Source: Azolla caroliniana
Lineage: Eukaryota; Polypodiophyta
Assembly: GCA_043228905.1 (NCBI GenBank)
Contig: JBHGNT010000015.1
Location: forward strand, 3,782,001-3,846,000
Length of the DNA stretch: 64,000 nt
Reading direction: 5' to 3'
The notes below the pieces were generated by a model that saw nothing but the letters and a program-made list of their open reading frames with translations, did no database searches and had not been told where the DNA came from. Below, piece by piece: positions 1-16,000 of the stretch (its first letter is position 1; each line of letters opens with the position of its first letter). The position numbers and the translations under genes are program-made.

Positions 1-307
1 AAAAGATGCTAAGTTGTAGTTTCTTTATGGATTCTCATTCTCATAGTATATAATCAAGTCTCACAACGTTTGTTACCATCCATAGAAGGTTATATCATCA
101 TCTGGTTGATTGATGCTCCAACTGTATTTAAAAGGCTCACATACACAACAATCTGCACTAGTAAAAATGCCTCTAAAGAAAGAAACCCTTTTCATATATA
201 AAGATTTTTGCAAATTTTGGAGCATTGTTTTTCATAAGGAGCAAGGAAAAAAGAGGATTCCCCCCTTTTTTCATATCTCATTGGCAAGGCAAGGATAAAA
301 AACCTTT
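1..307. other. 3' flank of the helicase gene
   Basis: AT-rich sequence downstream of the helicase stop codon (TTA on the plus strand at 308-310). It probably holds the 3' UTR and polyadenylation region. I see no second gene. Confidence 0.4.
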
Positions 308-4007
<3,700 letters not shown>

Positions 4008-4185
4008 GGTGAGGGACAGTTTAGATCCCTTCAACTCATAGTCACAGAGAGGAAGACCATAAAAGCACAACAGAAACAGAGTGCCAGTGTTCAGTTCTCC
4101 CCTTCCAGAGTCTATCTATGTGTGTTCTGTCTTTGCTCTTGAGTTCAGGAATAAGAGGAAATCTTTTCTTTACTCTCTTTCTCGT

Positions 4186-4200
4186 GCATATATATATTAT
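4186..4200 (-). promoter_or_regulatory. Possible TATA region of the helicase gene
   Basis: An alternating TA run about 180 bp upstream of the chosen ATG could serve as a TATA box for minus-strand transcription. Position and composition are the only evidence. Confidence 0.3.
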
Positions 4201-4219
4201 TATCATGGGCTTTCCCAAA

Positions 4220-4322
4220 CAATCGGCAACGGTTCGGTTTGAACCGAACCGAGACTCGAACCGCGGCTTAACGGTTTAAACGGTTCGTTTTTGACCCTCT
4301 CGAACTGAACCGTTGCCAATTG
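4220..4322. repeat. Imperfect foldback element upstream of the helicase
   Basis: The left end (caatcggcaacggttcgg) and right end (from 4301, ending gttgccaattg) are near inverted complements. The middle holds further self-complementary GGTTCGGTTT/GAACCGAACC blocks, so about 100 bp can fold into a long hairpin. It lies 210-315 bp upstream of the ATG. It could be a small MITE-like element or a hairpin-forming promoter sequence. Confidence 0.6.
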
Positions 4323-5528
4323 TTATTTCCCATTATCAAGTTAAACACACCAACGAAGTATTTCTTTTAACCTCACCAAAAATAGTTTGTTTGTTGAAAA
4401 TCTCTCTTTATCACTGTGCATGTAGTGGTGCAGTGTGTTGCTCTCCCTAGGCTCACATGATCATAAATGCGTAAAAGGTTTTTAGTTGTGTCAAGTTGTT
4501 TTATCATTCTACCTCACTCTTTGATATAGGTGATCTATTGATGCCCACTCGGCTTGCGAGATGATAGAGAATTGCATTTTTATTCTTGAAAGTTGCAAAC
4601 TAGTGTACAATCAATGCCCATTTTGCTTTCTCTCTTGTAAAGGTAGTGGGGGATGTGATTACGCATTCAAAGGTTGATACAATGTGAAAATGATGGAGAT
4701 TAGGGACTACAATGTTGCATTTGAATGATGCTACTTGGAAGAGGGATTGTTTAAGTTGTCAATAGATATGTTGTAACACATAGTATGCCAAGATTTATTG
4801 CACGATGATCTAGAGATCACATGGATAAGCCCTTTCAAAGGTGTTTTGTAAGCCTCCTTGTATCACCTTTCATTTGTGTAGCAGCCTCAAAATGGATTAT
4901 ATTCCACGCATCATAATTGTTTCTCTACATGCATTGTCCTCATGTTATGTAGTGCAAGCATAATTAATAAAAAGCCTGATTTGTTGCAAACGCTTTTATA
5001 TGCACCACCTTTACAAATATTCAATACCGGAGATACATAACTTTTCAATGTAATGGTATCATTGGCATGAAAATTTACACCAGAAATAAATTAATAAATA
5101 CGCATATACACAGTATAAATGGACTACACTTAGATACATAGGCAATTAATACATATTGATGTGTAGAAACTTCATAAGCTTAGGTAAATGAGAAAAAAAA
5201 ACAAATAAATATCTTGTAAATTTCAAGCCATTGACTAGGTATCTCAAGACGTATTTTCACATTGTTTTGAATATCCATAATTTTTGAGTGTTCATTTCAG
5301 ACCTGTTAATGATTTTACTAGAATAATATACAAAATTCCAACAAGATATTTCACTTGAAGTGGTTCAAAAGAAAAAAGAAATAAATGAGACCACAAATTT
5401 GAATTGGAACCAAACACTACAAATGCTGATTGCAAGTTGTGGCATCTGCCCCAAAATTCAATGTCATAACAAATTCGATGCATAAATTTTAACTGCTCCA
5501 ACTGCAAAAGAAAACAATCACTTAGTAT
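4323..5528. other. Intergenic DNA without recognised features
   Basis: AT-rich sequence with short frames only. I see no protein motif, RNA gene or element ends. Confidence 0.4.
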
Positions 5529-5529
5529 T

Positions 5530-5886
5530 TTCTTCTTCAAAGACCATGCATTCTATTTTCACACATGAAACTTGCACCATCTGCTTACCACTCTAGTATG
5601 TTTTACCAAAGAGGGAGTAAACAATATTATATGCATACTTAAAACACTTTTGTTAAAAATTGAGATCCTATCAATTGGATTTCTCCAATATGAATGTAGG
5701 CTATTGTTTCTTCTTTGAAAACCATGCATTCTATTTTCACACATGAAACTTGCACCATTTGTTACCATTCTCGTATGTTTTACCAAACAGGGAGTAAACA
5801 TTATTATATGCATCCTTAAAGATCTTTTGTTAAAATTTGAGATACTATCAATTGAATTTCTCCAATATGAATCTTTCCTCTATTGT
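5530..5886. repeat. Diverged tandem duplication, period about 178 bp
   Basis: The block containing ccatgcattctattttcac at 5544 recurs at 5722, and both copies continue in register through the phrase tttctccaatatgaat. The copies differ by scattered substitutions and small indels, so the duplication is old. No coding function is evident. Confidence 0.75.
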
Positions 5887-6505
5887 TGTTTGGCAGATGG
5901 TTCCTTGGAATTCTATCAATGAGCAGATTTGCTCATGAATGTAGTGAATACTTTCATGCCATTTTGAACAAAAAACACAAAGTTCTAAGCGATGATTATT
6001 ACCTTCTTTCTTATGATGTGGTATTTCCAAGTAGAGATGAGAAGATAAGATTGAAGACATAAATAGCTCAACTCCTGATTAATGGAGGAGATGACAATAA
6101 TGGTTGGAGAGTAGATTGGCTCTTACCAACCAAACAATCAAGGACTATTAAACTTAAAACACACAAGGCTTACTTTTTTCTCTACCACAAGAATAACAAT
6201 AATAATCATTGCTTGGCTGCCTTCAAAGTAATATTTTGTAGTACATTCGCATGTGGCTCATGATTGAGTTTTACATTTGAAGGGCCACCATTCCAGGTAT
6301 TTGCCGATTCCTATTAACAGTGACCCAAAATCATTATCATATGCTGATAACCAAAATTGGGAGGAGCCAGGACCAAGGAGACATCAGAAATTGCCAATGA
6401 CAAAATCTCCAGACCACTTTCATCTAGACGAGGGGCTTTTCTGTTCATTGTATCACGGCTTTCAACACCTCGTAATTCACGTACAAGCCAGTCTTAGCCT
6501 CTAAA

Positions 6506-6640
6506 TAAGGCTTCAAAGACATAAACGTAAAATTAATTCTATCCAATGCACTCTCAAAGACATGATTGTAAAATTAATTCTACCCAACGCACTCTTTCAA
6601 AGACATGATTGTAGAATTGATTCCACTCTTTCAAAAACAC
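6506..6640. repeat. Short degenerate tandem repeat
   Basis: Three imperfect copies of a unit of about 45-50 bp built on caaagacatgattgtaaaat and a phrase of the type 'attctacccaacgcactct'. Confidence 0.55.
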
Positions 6641-7589
6641 TCTGCTTTCTCTCTTGATTACATGCTCTGTTGCTTGGTGTGTGATGATGGTGTATGCCAC
6701 TTTGCTTACAGTTCGGGATGGGGTTAGGTACAGGTTTTTGGTAAGGTTTTGGAGCAGTGCCAACAGATATAGCATAGCAGGTTCAGTGTAAACAGTAGTG
6801 GGCTCGTTATTAATGGTCTAGGCTTGGTATCAACGACAGCAACAGGCCATGTAGGTCAGGTCATCACATCGAATCACCGGGATTTTATTCAAGAAGAGAT
6901 CATATGAGATTATGCGGAATTGATGCTGAAGAGGATGAAGTGAAAACTGAATAATTTTATTACTTGAATATATCATTTTACACTGCTTTAATGATAGAAC
7001 TTTAATCGTCTTGAGAATGCAAGACAACTTACACCTCTCATATATGTGTAGGGAGGAATATTCGAACTCTTGATTGTCGGTTGATGGGTGAAAGCTCTTT
7101 TGATGGGTTATTCCCCTTTCTCTTTCTTCTTTATCACTCTCCTTCATTTTCCTTTGTTGTGGGCAGCTCTTCCTTTTCTCCCTCTTATTCTCTCTGATCA
7201 CTATCTTCTTCTTCTTCCTCCTCCTCTTCACTTCACACTCTTATTCCCTAATGCCAATGCCTGCTTCTTCACTTCACTCCTCAATTCATTTCTTCATTCG
7301 TTCGTTTGATTTCCCCTCTCTCCCTGACTGGTTTTTTAAGGCTACTCACCACCCTCATTACGATGCTTTAGATGCTTCTAGGCTTTCTGGAAGCTTCTAG
7401 AACTTTCTAAAAATGGCCATGTTCTAATTTAGGCTAATCATTCCCTCAAATTACACATATGCCCTTAAATATATAGGGCTTATATTAATTCATAATTATA
7501 AAATTGGTCTTTCTTAACTTTGGATCAATCCTGTCTTAAATTTACAAACATGGCCTAAATAATTGAGAGGCCACAATGTAGTCTCTGAA
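6641..7589. other. Intergenic DNA with a pyrimidine-rich tract
   Basis: Sequence around 7110-7330 is strongly C/T-rich on the plus strand, resembling a plant 5' UTR or a degenerate microsatellite. The frames through it are low complexity and I assign no gene. Confidence 0.4.
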
Positions 7590-7855
7590 CATCTGATTCA
7601 CACATTTGCTCTAATGGCCCCTTTATCGCTGGGCCTAGCTGTTTAGAGTTTAGGGTTTAGGGTGGGCATAATGCCCTTGCAATTTCTGTGAGTACTGTGA
7701 AACCGAGCAAACTTATGACTAATGAGCACACTGAATGTCCAATTCACACATTTGTTCTAATGGACCCCTTACCGCTGTTTAGGGTTTAGGGTGGACATAA
7801 TGCCCTTGCAATGTTCTATGACACCAAGCAAACTTAGAACTAATGAGCACATGTG
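7590..7855. repeat. Tandem duplication with telomere-type motifs
   Basis: Two diverged copies of about 140 bp share 'cacacatttg(c/t)tctaatg', a TTTAGGGTTTAGGGT stretch, 'cataatgcccttgcaat' and 'taatgagcacac/t'. The second copy lacks part of the middle. Each carries a two-unit telomere-type motif. Confidence 0.65.
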
Positions 7856-8086
7856 ATGCCACCAACTACAAGGATACCTACCACAACCCTACTATGAGTT
7901 GTATTGTGAGGACTATCATGAGAACCAGCGAAACTGCACCTACAAGTATGATAATATTCTTGAAAACATTAATGACAATGCATGTAATGTTTTAGCGAAG
8001 GAAGATGAGGAGAAACTAAACTAGTTGCAACTTGACTAGGAGATCATAGTGATTGCCCTTGCCCATATGACCACCAAACCTGAAAG

Positions 8087-8091
8087 GCATA
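8087..8091. repeat. Target-site duplication, left copy (Copia-1)
   Basis: GCATA directly abuts the left LTR and recurs right after the right LTR at 13034-13038. Confidence 0.9.
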
Positions 8092-8370
8092 TGTTAGGTG
8101 TAAAGGCCCGTAGTTCACAAATTAGGTAATTATTCGTATATGTGAACACATTGTTCACCTGGACAGGACACCTTTTTTTTTTGTAATGTGAACACACCAC
8201 TTTCTTTGTAAGGTTAACTAATATAATAACCTTTTTTTCTCTTGTGTACCAATCAAGGCGGTTGGGTACACCAAAGATCTGCGTGTCTCTACTCTCATCT
8301 CTACTACAGTCCTCTTTGCTGAATGTCATCTCTCAATAGCTGATCTGTCAAACATCCCTCTTTACCTTTA
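8092..8370 (+). repeat. 5' LTR of Copia-1
   Basis: 279 bp starting TGTTAGGTGTAAAGG and ending CTTTACCTTTA, matched at the same length by 12755-13033. It contains a perfect inverted repeat GTGAACA-CAT-TGTTCAC at 8142-8158 and further GTTCAC/GTGAAC boxes. Confidence 0.93.
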
Positions 8371-8372
8371 AT

Positions 8373-8385
8373 TGGTATTAGAGCC
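8373..8385 (+). promoter_or_regulatory. Primer-binding site of Copia-1
   Basis: TGGTATTAGAGCC, two bases after the LTR, is one base away from the usual copia site complementary to initiator tRNA-Met. Confidence 0.85.
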
Positions 8386-8536
8386 AAATCTCTTTCCTCT
8401 ACTTTGCTGTTTTTCTTTAGATTCAGAATCAGCAGAAAACACAGATTTAAAAAATAAAAATAAAAAAAATAAAAAATCTGTCAGACCCTTTCCTATTGGT
8501 ATTCTGCTCAATTTCTGAAGGCATCTGTCATAAATC

Positions 8537-11500
8537 TTGGGAGCAATGGCCTCCACTTCAGCTGAAGTGAAAAACCTCTTTGAAATCAAGAGATTTGATG
8601 GAAAAGGTTTTGAATTGTGGAAAGAGCGTATGCTGGGCATCCTCTTTCTAAGAGATTGTGAAGATGCTCTTGTAGAAAAGAAACCAGAGAGCATGGAAAA
8701 TGATGCTTGGAACACTCTGAATAAGAAAGCCATTACATATATTAAAATGGCTGTTTCTGATGAAATTCTTGTAGATGTAAAGGGCTTGACTACTACCCAT
8801 CAAGTTTGGGAGAAACTTAAGAAAACTTACGAGAATACTACTCCTGTGAATCAGGTGCATTTGATGAGAAAACTTGTCAGTATGAGGCTTGATGAGTCGA
8901 AAGGTGCAACAGAGCATCTATCTTTATTCACAGGTACTCTCTCCCAACTACAAGATTCAGGATTACCAGCTTTTGATGACAAGCTCAAAGCTATCTTCCT
9001 ACTTATGACTTTACCGGATTGGTGGGAAACATTAGTTGTTTCACTATCTAATAGCCCCACCTTGACCTTCGATGGTGTGCGGGGCTCTATACTCAGTGAA
9101 GAGATTAGAAGACAATCTAGCGGAGAAGGTAGTGGTTCAGCATACAATATTAGGGGGAGATATGATAAGAGGAACCCAAATGTAGGACAAAGAAATAGAA
9201 GTAAGAGTAGAGGGAAAGGAAAACAACAAGATATCACTTGCTATCATTGTGGCCGTAAAGGTCATAAGAAACCTGATTGTAGATATTGGAAGATGGAACT
9301 AGAAAAGAAGAAGAATGTAGGAGAGAAGAAAAACAAAGAGGATAAGTTTAATACAACAGAGAAAGCTAATATGGCTTCAAATGTTATCATTGAAGACCTA
9401 TCTGGTGAAGATGGTGATGTACTTTGTATTACAGGTGATGCCTTTATAGCTCATGTTCAAGACATGCAAATCAACAAAACAGATGTTATTGATGCTTTAT
9501 TGTCAATCGATGATGGATTGACACAGACATGGATAGTAGACTCTGGGGCTTCTTTTCATGTTACTCCATGTTTGGAGTGCTTTACCACATTTGATGCAGG
9601 CAGTTATGGAAAAGTTTATCTTGGTAACAATAGTGCTTGCAATATTGATGGTATTGGAACCATACACTTGTCTTTGGATAATGGTCAAGACCTTGTGCTC
9701 AAAGATATTAGGTATGTACCTGGCATAAAGAAAAGTTTGCTATATGTAGGACAGATGGATTTGCATGGTTACACCACATTATTCGGTGGTGGATTATGGA
9801 AACTAAAGAAAGGATCTATGGTTATTGTGAAAGGTTGCAAAAAGGGCACTCTGTACTGTTTGCAATGCAAAGCTTTACCTGGAAAGTTTCTTGCTATTGC
9901 TGAATTCGACTCTCATTTAGAGCTTTGGCATAAGAGATTAGGACATATGAGCCAAAAAGGACTTGAAGTCCTTTCTGCTTTAAAAAGATTTGATGTTAAA
10001 GGATCAAAGCTGGTTTTTTGTAATGATTGTCTATTTGGCAAACAAGTGAGAAATTCTTATTATTCTGGTATCTCTCGTAAACCAAATGTGCTAGATTTGG
10101 TGCATTCTGATGTATGTAGCATGCCTGTAAAATCCTTGGGCGGTGCTGCATATTTTATTTCCTTTATCGATGATTATTCTAGGAAGATTTGGGTGTACTT
10201 GATGAAAAGAAAAGGTGATGCATTTGATGCATTTAAATCTTTTCATGCATTTGTGACTACTCAAAAAGGGACAAAACTGAAATGTCTAAGAACAGATAAT
10301 GGGGGTGAGTTTACATCTGCAGAATTTAAGTCTTATTGTGACTTACATGGTATTAAAAGAGAGCTTACTGCTCCATATAACCCTTCATCAAATGGGGTGG
10401 CAGAAAGGTATAATAGGACCTTGTGTGAGCGAGTACGATGCATGCTGTCCACAGCTAATCTCCCTCATGAATTTTGGGGAGAAGCATTAAAAACCGCGGT
10501 TCATATATGTAATCGTTCTCCCAACAAGTCCTTAAAAAATGGAATCCCTGAGGAGGTTTGGTCTGGCAAACCAGCTTCATATGACCATTTACGAATTTTC
10601 GGTTGTGATGCATTTGTACACATTAGAAGTGAGCTGAGAAATAAGCTCGATGCTAAGTCCACCATGGGCATTTTTATGGGCTATGGTGATGAAGGTGAAA
10701 TGGGCAATAGGATTTGGTTACCTCAGTCCAGAAAAATTGTATGCAGCCGGGATGTTGTTTTTAATGAAGAAAAATTGCTGAAAAATGCTTGTTCCTCTGT
10801 TGGGAACTCTAAGAGCGTTACATTTCAGCAATTACAGCCATCCACAAAATCTGAAAATAAACCTCATGATGCTATACCAAAGGTTGAATATGATGGTCAA
10901 CCGGTTATCTATGAGCCAGAAGAAGTTGGACAGCAAAGAGATGCTCATGAAGATATTGGTCAATGAGATGAAGGTACTGAAGAACAAAATATAGATGTCG
11001 AACAACATGCTGGACATGGTTCGCAACAGCCAGAAAGTGCTGAAAATGATTTTCCTCCAAATTTAGAACCAATCCCAGAAAATACTGATCATTGGGTATG
11101 CAGGTCTAATCGTTCAAGGAGGCAGGTATATAGATATGACCCCTCTTTGCATTATGTCATGCTGTCAGATGAGGGTGAACCTCTTACTTATAAGGAGGCA
11201 ATGTCATGTAAACTTAGCAGTAAGTGGGAGCTTGCAATGCAAGAAGAAATAAAATCTTTATATGCAAATGATACATGGGATCTTGTGTCCTTACCTCAAG
11301 GAAGGAAAGCTCTTCCAAATAAGTGGGTTTATAAGGTAAAGGAAATTGAAGGGAAACCAAAATACAAGGCAAGATTAGTTGCCAAGGGTTATGCACAAAA
11401 GGAAGGTATTGACTTCCAAGAGGTCTTCTCTCCTGTTGTGAAGATGACCACACTTCGTGTGCTATTTGCTCTCACTGCAATGCTTAATTTGGAGTCGTAC

Positions 11501-12724
11501 CAAATGGATGTAAAGACCGTTTTTTTGCATGGTGATATTGATGAAGAGATCTACATGAAACAACCTGAGGGTTTTGTAGTCTCTAACAAGGAGCATTTGG
11601 TATGCAAACTAAAACGTAGCTTGTATGGCCTAAAACAAGCACCACGACAGTGGTATAAGAAGTTTGATACTTTTATGCTTTCTCAAGGCTTTGACCGTAG
11701 CTATGCAGATCATTGTTTATACACGAAAAAGGATATCGATGACAGTCCTATCATACTTGTTTTATATGTGGATGATATGTTGCTAGCTGGGAAAAGAAAG
11801 ACTAGTCTTGATGCTCTAAAAGATCAACTGAAATTGGTCTTCTCTATGAAAGATTTGGGAAATGCAGAGCATATTTTGGGCATGAGAATCAGTAGAAACA
11901 GAAAAGACAAATTGTTGTTTTTGTCACAAGAAAAGTACATTGAAAAAGTGCTTAACAGATTTAATATGGCAAAAGCAAAGTCCCTTGGAGTTCATTTGCC
12001 GTCATATCTTAAACTCAGCAAGGCTGATTGTCCAAAGGATGAGATGGAAATCAATGCTATGAAGGGAATTCCTTATGCATCAGCATGTGGTTCTCTAATG
12101 TATGCTATGGTAGCTACTCGTCCAGATATTGCTTATGCAGTGGGAGTTGTTAGTCGCTATATGTCTAATCCCGGGAAAGCACATTGGGAGGCTGTCAAGT
12201 GTGTTTTCAGGTATCTTAAAGGTACACAGAGAAAATGTTTATGCTATGGGAAGGGTGCATTAAATTTGCAGGGATATTGTGATGCAGACATGGCAGGTGA
12301 CTTGGATACACGTAAGTCTACTAGCGGGTATATATTTACAGTTGCTGGTGGAGCAGTGTCTTGGTGCTCCAAATTGCAAAAGATTGTAGCACTGAGTACT
12401 ACTGAAGCTGAATATATTTCAGCTACAGAAGCTTCAAAGGAAGCTATATGGCTCAGCAGACTTGGTGAAGATCTTGGCATGTCTGTTAGTACTCCTGTGT
12501 TAGGATGTGATAGCCAGAGTGCTGTGTATCTGGCTAAGAATGCCATGTTTCATTCGCGCACCAAACACATTGATGTGCGACATCACTTTATTAGACAAGT
12601 TTTGGAGGATGGTCTAGTCACATTGACCAAGATCAAAACACAGGATAATCCTGCAGATATTCTCACTAAAAGTCTTGGCAAAGCTCAACATGAGCATTGC
12701 ATACAGTTAGTGGGAGTTACTTGA
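8537..12724 (+). pseudogene. Copia-1 gag-pol polyprotein with one in-frame stop
   Basis: One frame of about 1,395 codons, open except for a TGA at 10964-10966. Order: gag; zinc knuckle CYHCGRKGHKKPDC (near 9239); protease WIVDSGASFHVTP (near 9530); GAG-pre-integrase LWHKRLGHMS (near 9925); integrase with HSDV, TDNGGEF and an NGVAER segment; after the stop, reverse transcriptase with KARLVAKGYAQKEG and LYVDDMLLAG (near 11765); RNase H with STTEAEYIS (near 12400) and a normal end. The stop falls in the acidic linker between integrase and RT, so all catalytic domains are uninterrupted. Translation probably starts at 8537 or at the Met at 8546. Confidence 0.92.
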
Positions 12725-12743
12725 ATGTTCACATCGGACCTTT

Positions 12744-12753
12744 AAGTGGGAGG
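12744..12753 (+). promoter_or_regulatory. Polypurine tract of Copia-1
   Basis: AAGTGGGAGG lies just before the 3' LTR, the expected position for plus-strand DNA priming. Confidence 0.8.
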
Positions 12754-12754
12754 T

Positions 12755-13033
12755 TGTTAGGTGTAAAGGCCCGTAGTTCACAAATTAGGTAATTATTCGT
12801 ATATGTGAACACATTGTTCACCTGGACAAGACACCTTTTTTTTTTGTAATGTGAACACACCACTTTCTTTGTAAGGTTAACTAATATAATAACCTTTTTT
12901 TTTCTTGTGTACCAATCAAGGCGGTTGGGTACACCAAAGATCTGCGTGTCTCTACCCTCATCTCTACTACAGTCCTGTTTGCTGAACGTCATCTCTCAAT
13001 AGCTGATCTGTCAAACATCCCTCTTTACCTTTA
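12755..13033 (+). repeat. 3' LTR of Copia-1
   Basis: 279 bp, nearly identical to 8092-8370. Differences include ACAGGACACC/ACAAGACACC, CTACTCTC/CTACCCTC and GAATGTC/GAACGTC. The GTGAACA-CAT-TGTTCAC palindrome is kept at 12805-12821. Confidence 0.93.
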
Positions 13034-13038
13034 GCATA
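13034..13038. repeat. Target-site duplication, right copy (Copia-1)
   Basis: GCATA immediately after the 3' LTR, matching 8087-8091. Confidence 0.9.
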
Positions 13039-16000
13039 GTGGGGAACTTTACAACATCTAGTTGCAATAGCTCATGTTAGAAACTAAGGAGTTAAAATGA
13101 AGAATAAATGCAGACGACACCTTCTGTTTCACCCTTCTCAAAATGGTGCCCACAAATACAACTGATAATGGCATCTATATTTTGTCACCCATGCCAAACT
13201 CTCACAACTACCCGGTAGTGCACAATCGCACTAATCCCACTACCATTCACACCTTCGAGAGTGATGGAGAAGCATAATAATGGCAATTGATCTATCATAC
13301 CTATTGCACCTAAGCCTCCACCTGAGGTTCAATCCACTACTGCTCCATCAAATACTCTATCTTCCACCTGTGCAACAGCATCTATGCCTGCACAGATATG
13401 AGGCACCAACTGCAGCTGCAGCATTTTCACTCATGCCAGCTTTTGCAGCGGTAACAAAATTGCCGTCCACCCAACAACCACCATTGTACCTGCTCCTATT
13501 GCTGCTATGTTGCAACCCACAATGTTGGACAGCCTGCCCATCTCACCACCACACAGCCTGCCCACAATGTTAGACCTGTGGCTGCCTTGGAGCCAAATCT
13601 CCTAACCAATCCCATCACCCCACCTGTACTTAACCAGACCACCTCTCTACAGCTGGATCCACGGCCATTCTGGAGCCTGATTTGCCTGCCTTCCCAGCGA
13701 TTGAACAACATGAGTTGGCCCTCCTACATACTGGCTGCCTCCATCCTGCTTGTCGTTTCTTATCACTACTTAATTATGTGTTGATTCAGTATAAACCCCT
13801 TATTGTTTCCTTATTAACGTGTGTGTGTGTGTGTTAGGAGTTTGACCACTTTTAGGCTGATCTATGCCCCACCAGCACGTGTCTTACATTATGGCGTGTT
13901 CTCCACATTGTTTGCCACCCGGAGTGAATCCAAGCTTCCGGAGGCAAACCATGAGTTAACAATGAGGATTTTACTTATAGCTCAAGCTAGAGTCAGCTGC
14001 TGCAACTCAGCTATAAGATGGAGTTCGAGAAATGGCTTCACATGGTACTCTAAGCATGTTTCTCAACCTATCAATGAACTTACCTAAAGTTTGGACCAGA
14101 TGTTCAGGATTTCATTTTCAAATCAACCTACAAAAGGTGTAGCAAAGCAGAAGATACACCATTGATCCACAGAAATAGAGATAGGCTGAAACCCAGTCAT
14201 CCCAAACTAATGCAAACAGTAGATATCTACTAGATCATGAAGCCAAGAAAGTAGAGATTATATGATTATAGATAACCTGGAGCTAGCACTTCCAAGATCC
14301 TGTAAATCTCAGATCATCTACATAAACAATAATGAAACCACAGATAGCCAAATATATCAGTTAGAATCGACCACGATGTGGTAGAGGCTGAGGGGAATAA
14401 TATAAGCATACCACTGTTCATACCATAACCACACCTAACACTTGAAGTCTGTAAACACAATCCTCTCTACCAGGAACAATGAAGTCAAGTATTGGTCCAC
14501 TTACCCTTATTGGCTGAGCTGTCCATTACGAATGATAAGACACTTTCCATTACCATAAGGAACACTAGTCACCCACAACATGTTTCTTAGGATATCAGCA
14601 GATCTCTAGGGGACATAGCTATCGTAAAAAACCACTTCAGGCCATTGAACATAATCCTTCGTAACAGGATTATGAGCCATGTGCCATATATTTAAGCTTG
14701 TCAATCAAAGTTTCCAATGGAAACCAATGACCTTTCTTCTCAATGGTCAGAAACAGTGTTGCTGATTCTCAGTTATTATACAATAATCCTTGAATCACTC
14801 GTGTGAATGGCAAAACCACTGTTCCATACATGTGATTTCAAACATATCACATCTCTACAATGATCTTCCAAAAGAACTTATGACCCTAATTTATCTATTG
14901 CTGTTTAGCATGGCCATCATAACACACATTTTCTGGTCTGAATTAAATGAAATTCTCAACAGTACAATTATGAAAACAGTCATTAATTTCAAAGAAATAC
15001 AAATATCTTGATAAATTCATTCTGTTCCATGTCATCGTCATTACCATAATATGACACTATAATAACCTTTTTCTTTATTGACAGTTTCCTAATATGAGTT
15101 CACTGCGTCATATCTCCTCACTTTAAGTCCTTTACAGAGACTTAGTTTTGTGTGCATATATACGATTATTTTAGTGTAATAACGATTCAAACAGTGTATG
15201 AGTAAGTGAGAATAGAGTGGCAGTTTACTTTCAAAAAGACCCAATGTTTTGATTGGACCTCCCTGTTCATGGTTTGTTTCTGATCGATTTCTTTTCCCTT
15301 TGCATGAGGTATACATGTACATATATAATATTAACATGAGACACTCAAATTAATGAAGACCAATTTCTAAATGAATCCATTCCTAAGCAACATAAAGGAA
15401 GTAACCATAACTCTAAATTGAGAGAAATGGCTTACCTATTGAAGATAGTTGCCATACATTGCGAAGGCCATTGTAACACAAGAACCAAATCAACAACAGC
15501 ACAAGCATATCTGGAATTCTAGTCAAGGCACATATATGCACACAACTAAAAATTCAATGAAAACTAGTGAAAGAGAAAGCAAATATGTTGGATTTGTCTT
15601 CTCAAACGAAAAGGATACTGAAAAGGAGACGTTCCCACCAATCCAACATATACAATCCAAGAGTAACATTATACAGGAATATCTTCCGATTCAACCAAGA
15701 AATTAGGTTCTTCAACGGATCTTTCTGATGCACAACAGCTTTTGTTTCTGAAATCAAATCAAGATTTTTTTTAAAAAAATGCAAATTCGTCGAGCCTTTG
15801 CTACTTACAGAAAAGCATGGTGGGAGGGAGAGGGATGGGGGGAGAATGTGAAGACAACTTACGAGTGGACATGGCGTCTTCTGCACAGAGATCCAGAGCG
15901 AGATGGGAAAAGGAAATGATCGATCAATCGAAGCCAAAACAGAGTGAGTCTGTGTACAGAATATAATATGTGTCTGGGGGGGGCATACTAAGTTTAGGGA

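Larger units (their letters stand above)
8092..13033 (+). mobile_element. Copia-1: nearly intact Ty1/copia element
   Basis: A complete element on the plus strand: 279-bp LTRs at both ends, a primer-binding site matching initiator tRNA-Met, one long gag-pol frame, a polypurine tract, and a 5-bp target duplication GCATA (8087-8091 and 13034-13038). The LTRs end in TG...TA instead of TG...CA. I count roughly half a dozen differences between them, so insertion was fairly recent. Domain order (INT before RT) is copia; gag and integrase wording resembles the Tork/TNT1 branch. Confidence 0.95.

Noticed and set aside
13280-13784. Overlapping frames on both strands
   Set aside because: Compositionally biased Leu/Pro/Thr translation with no recognisable domain; probably non-coding.
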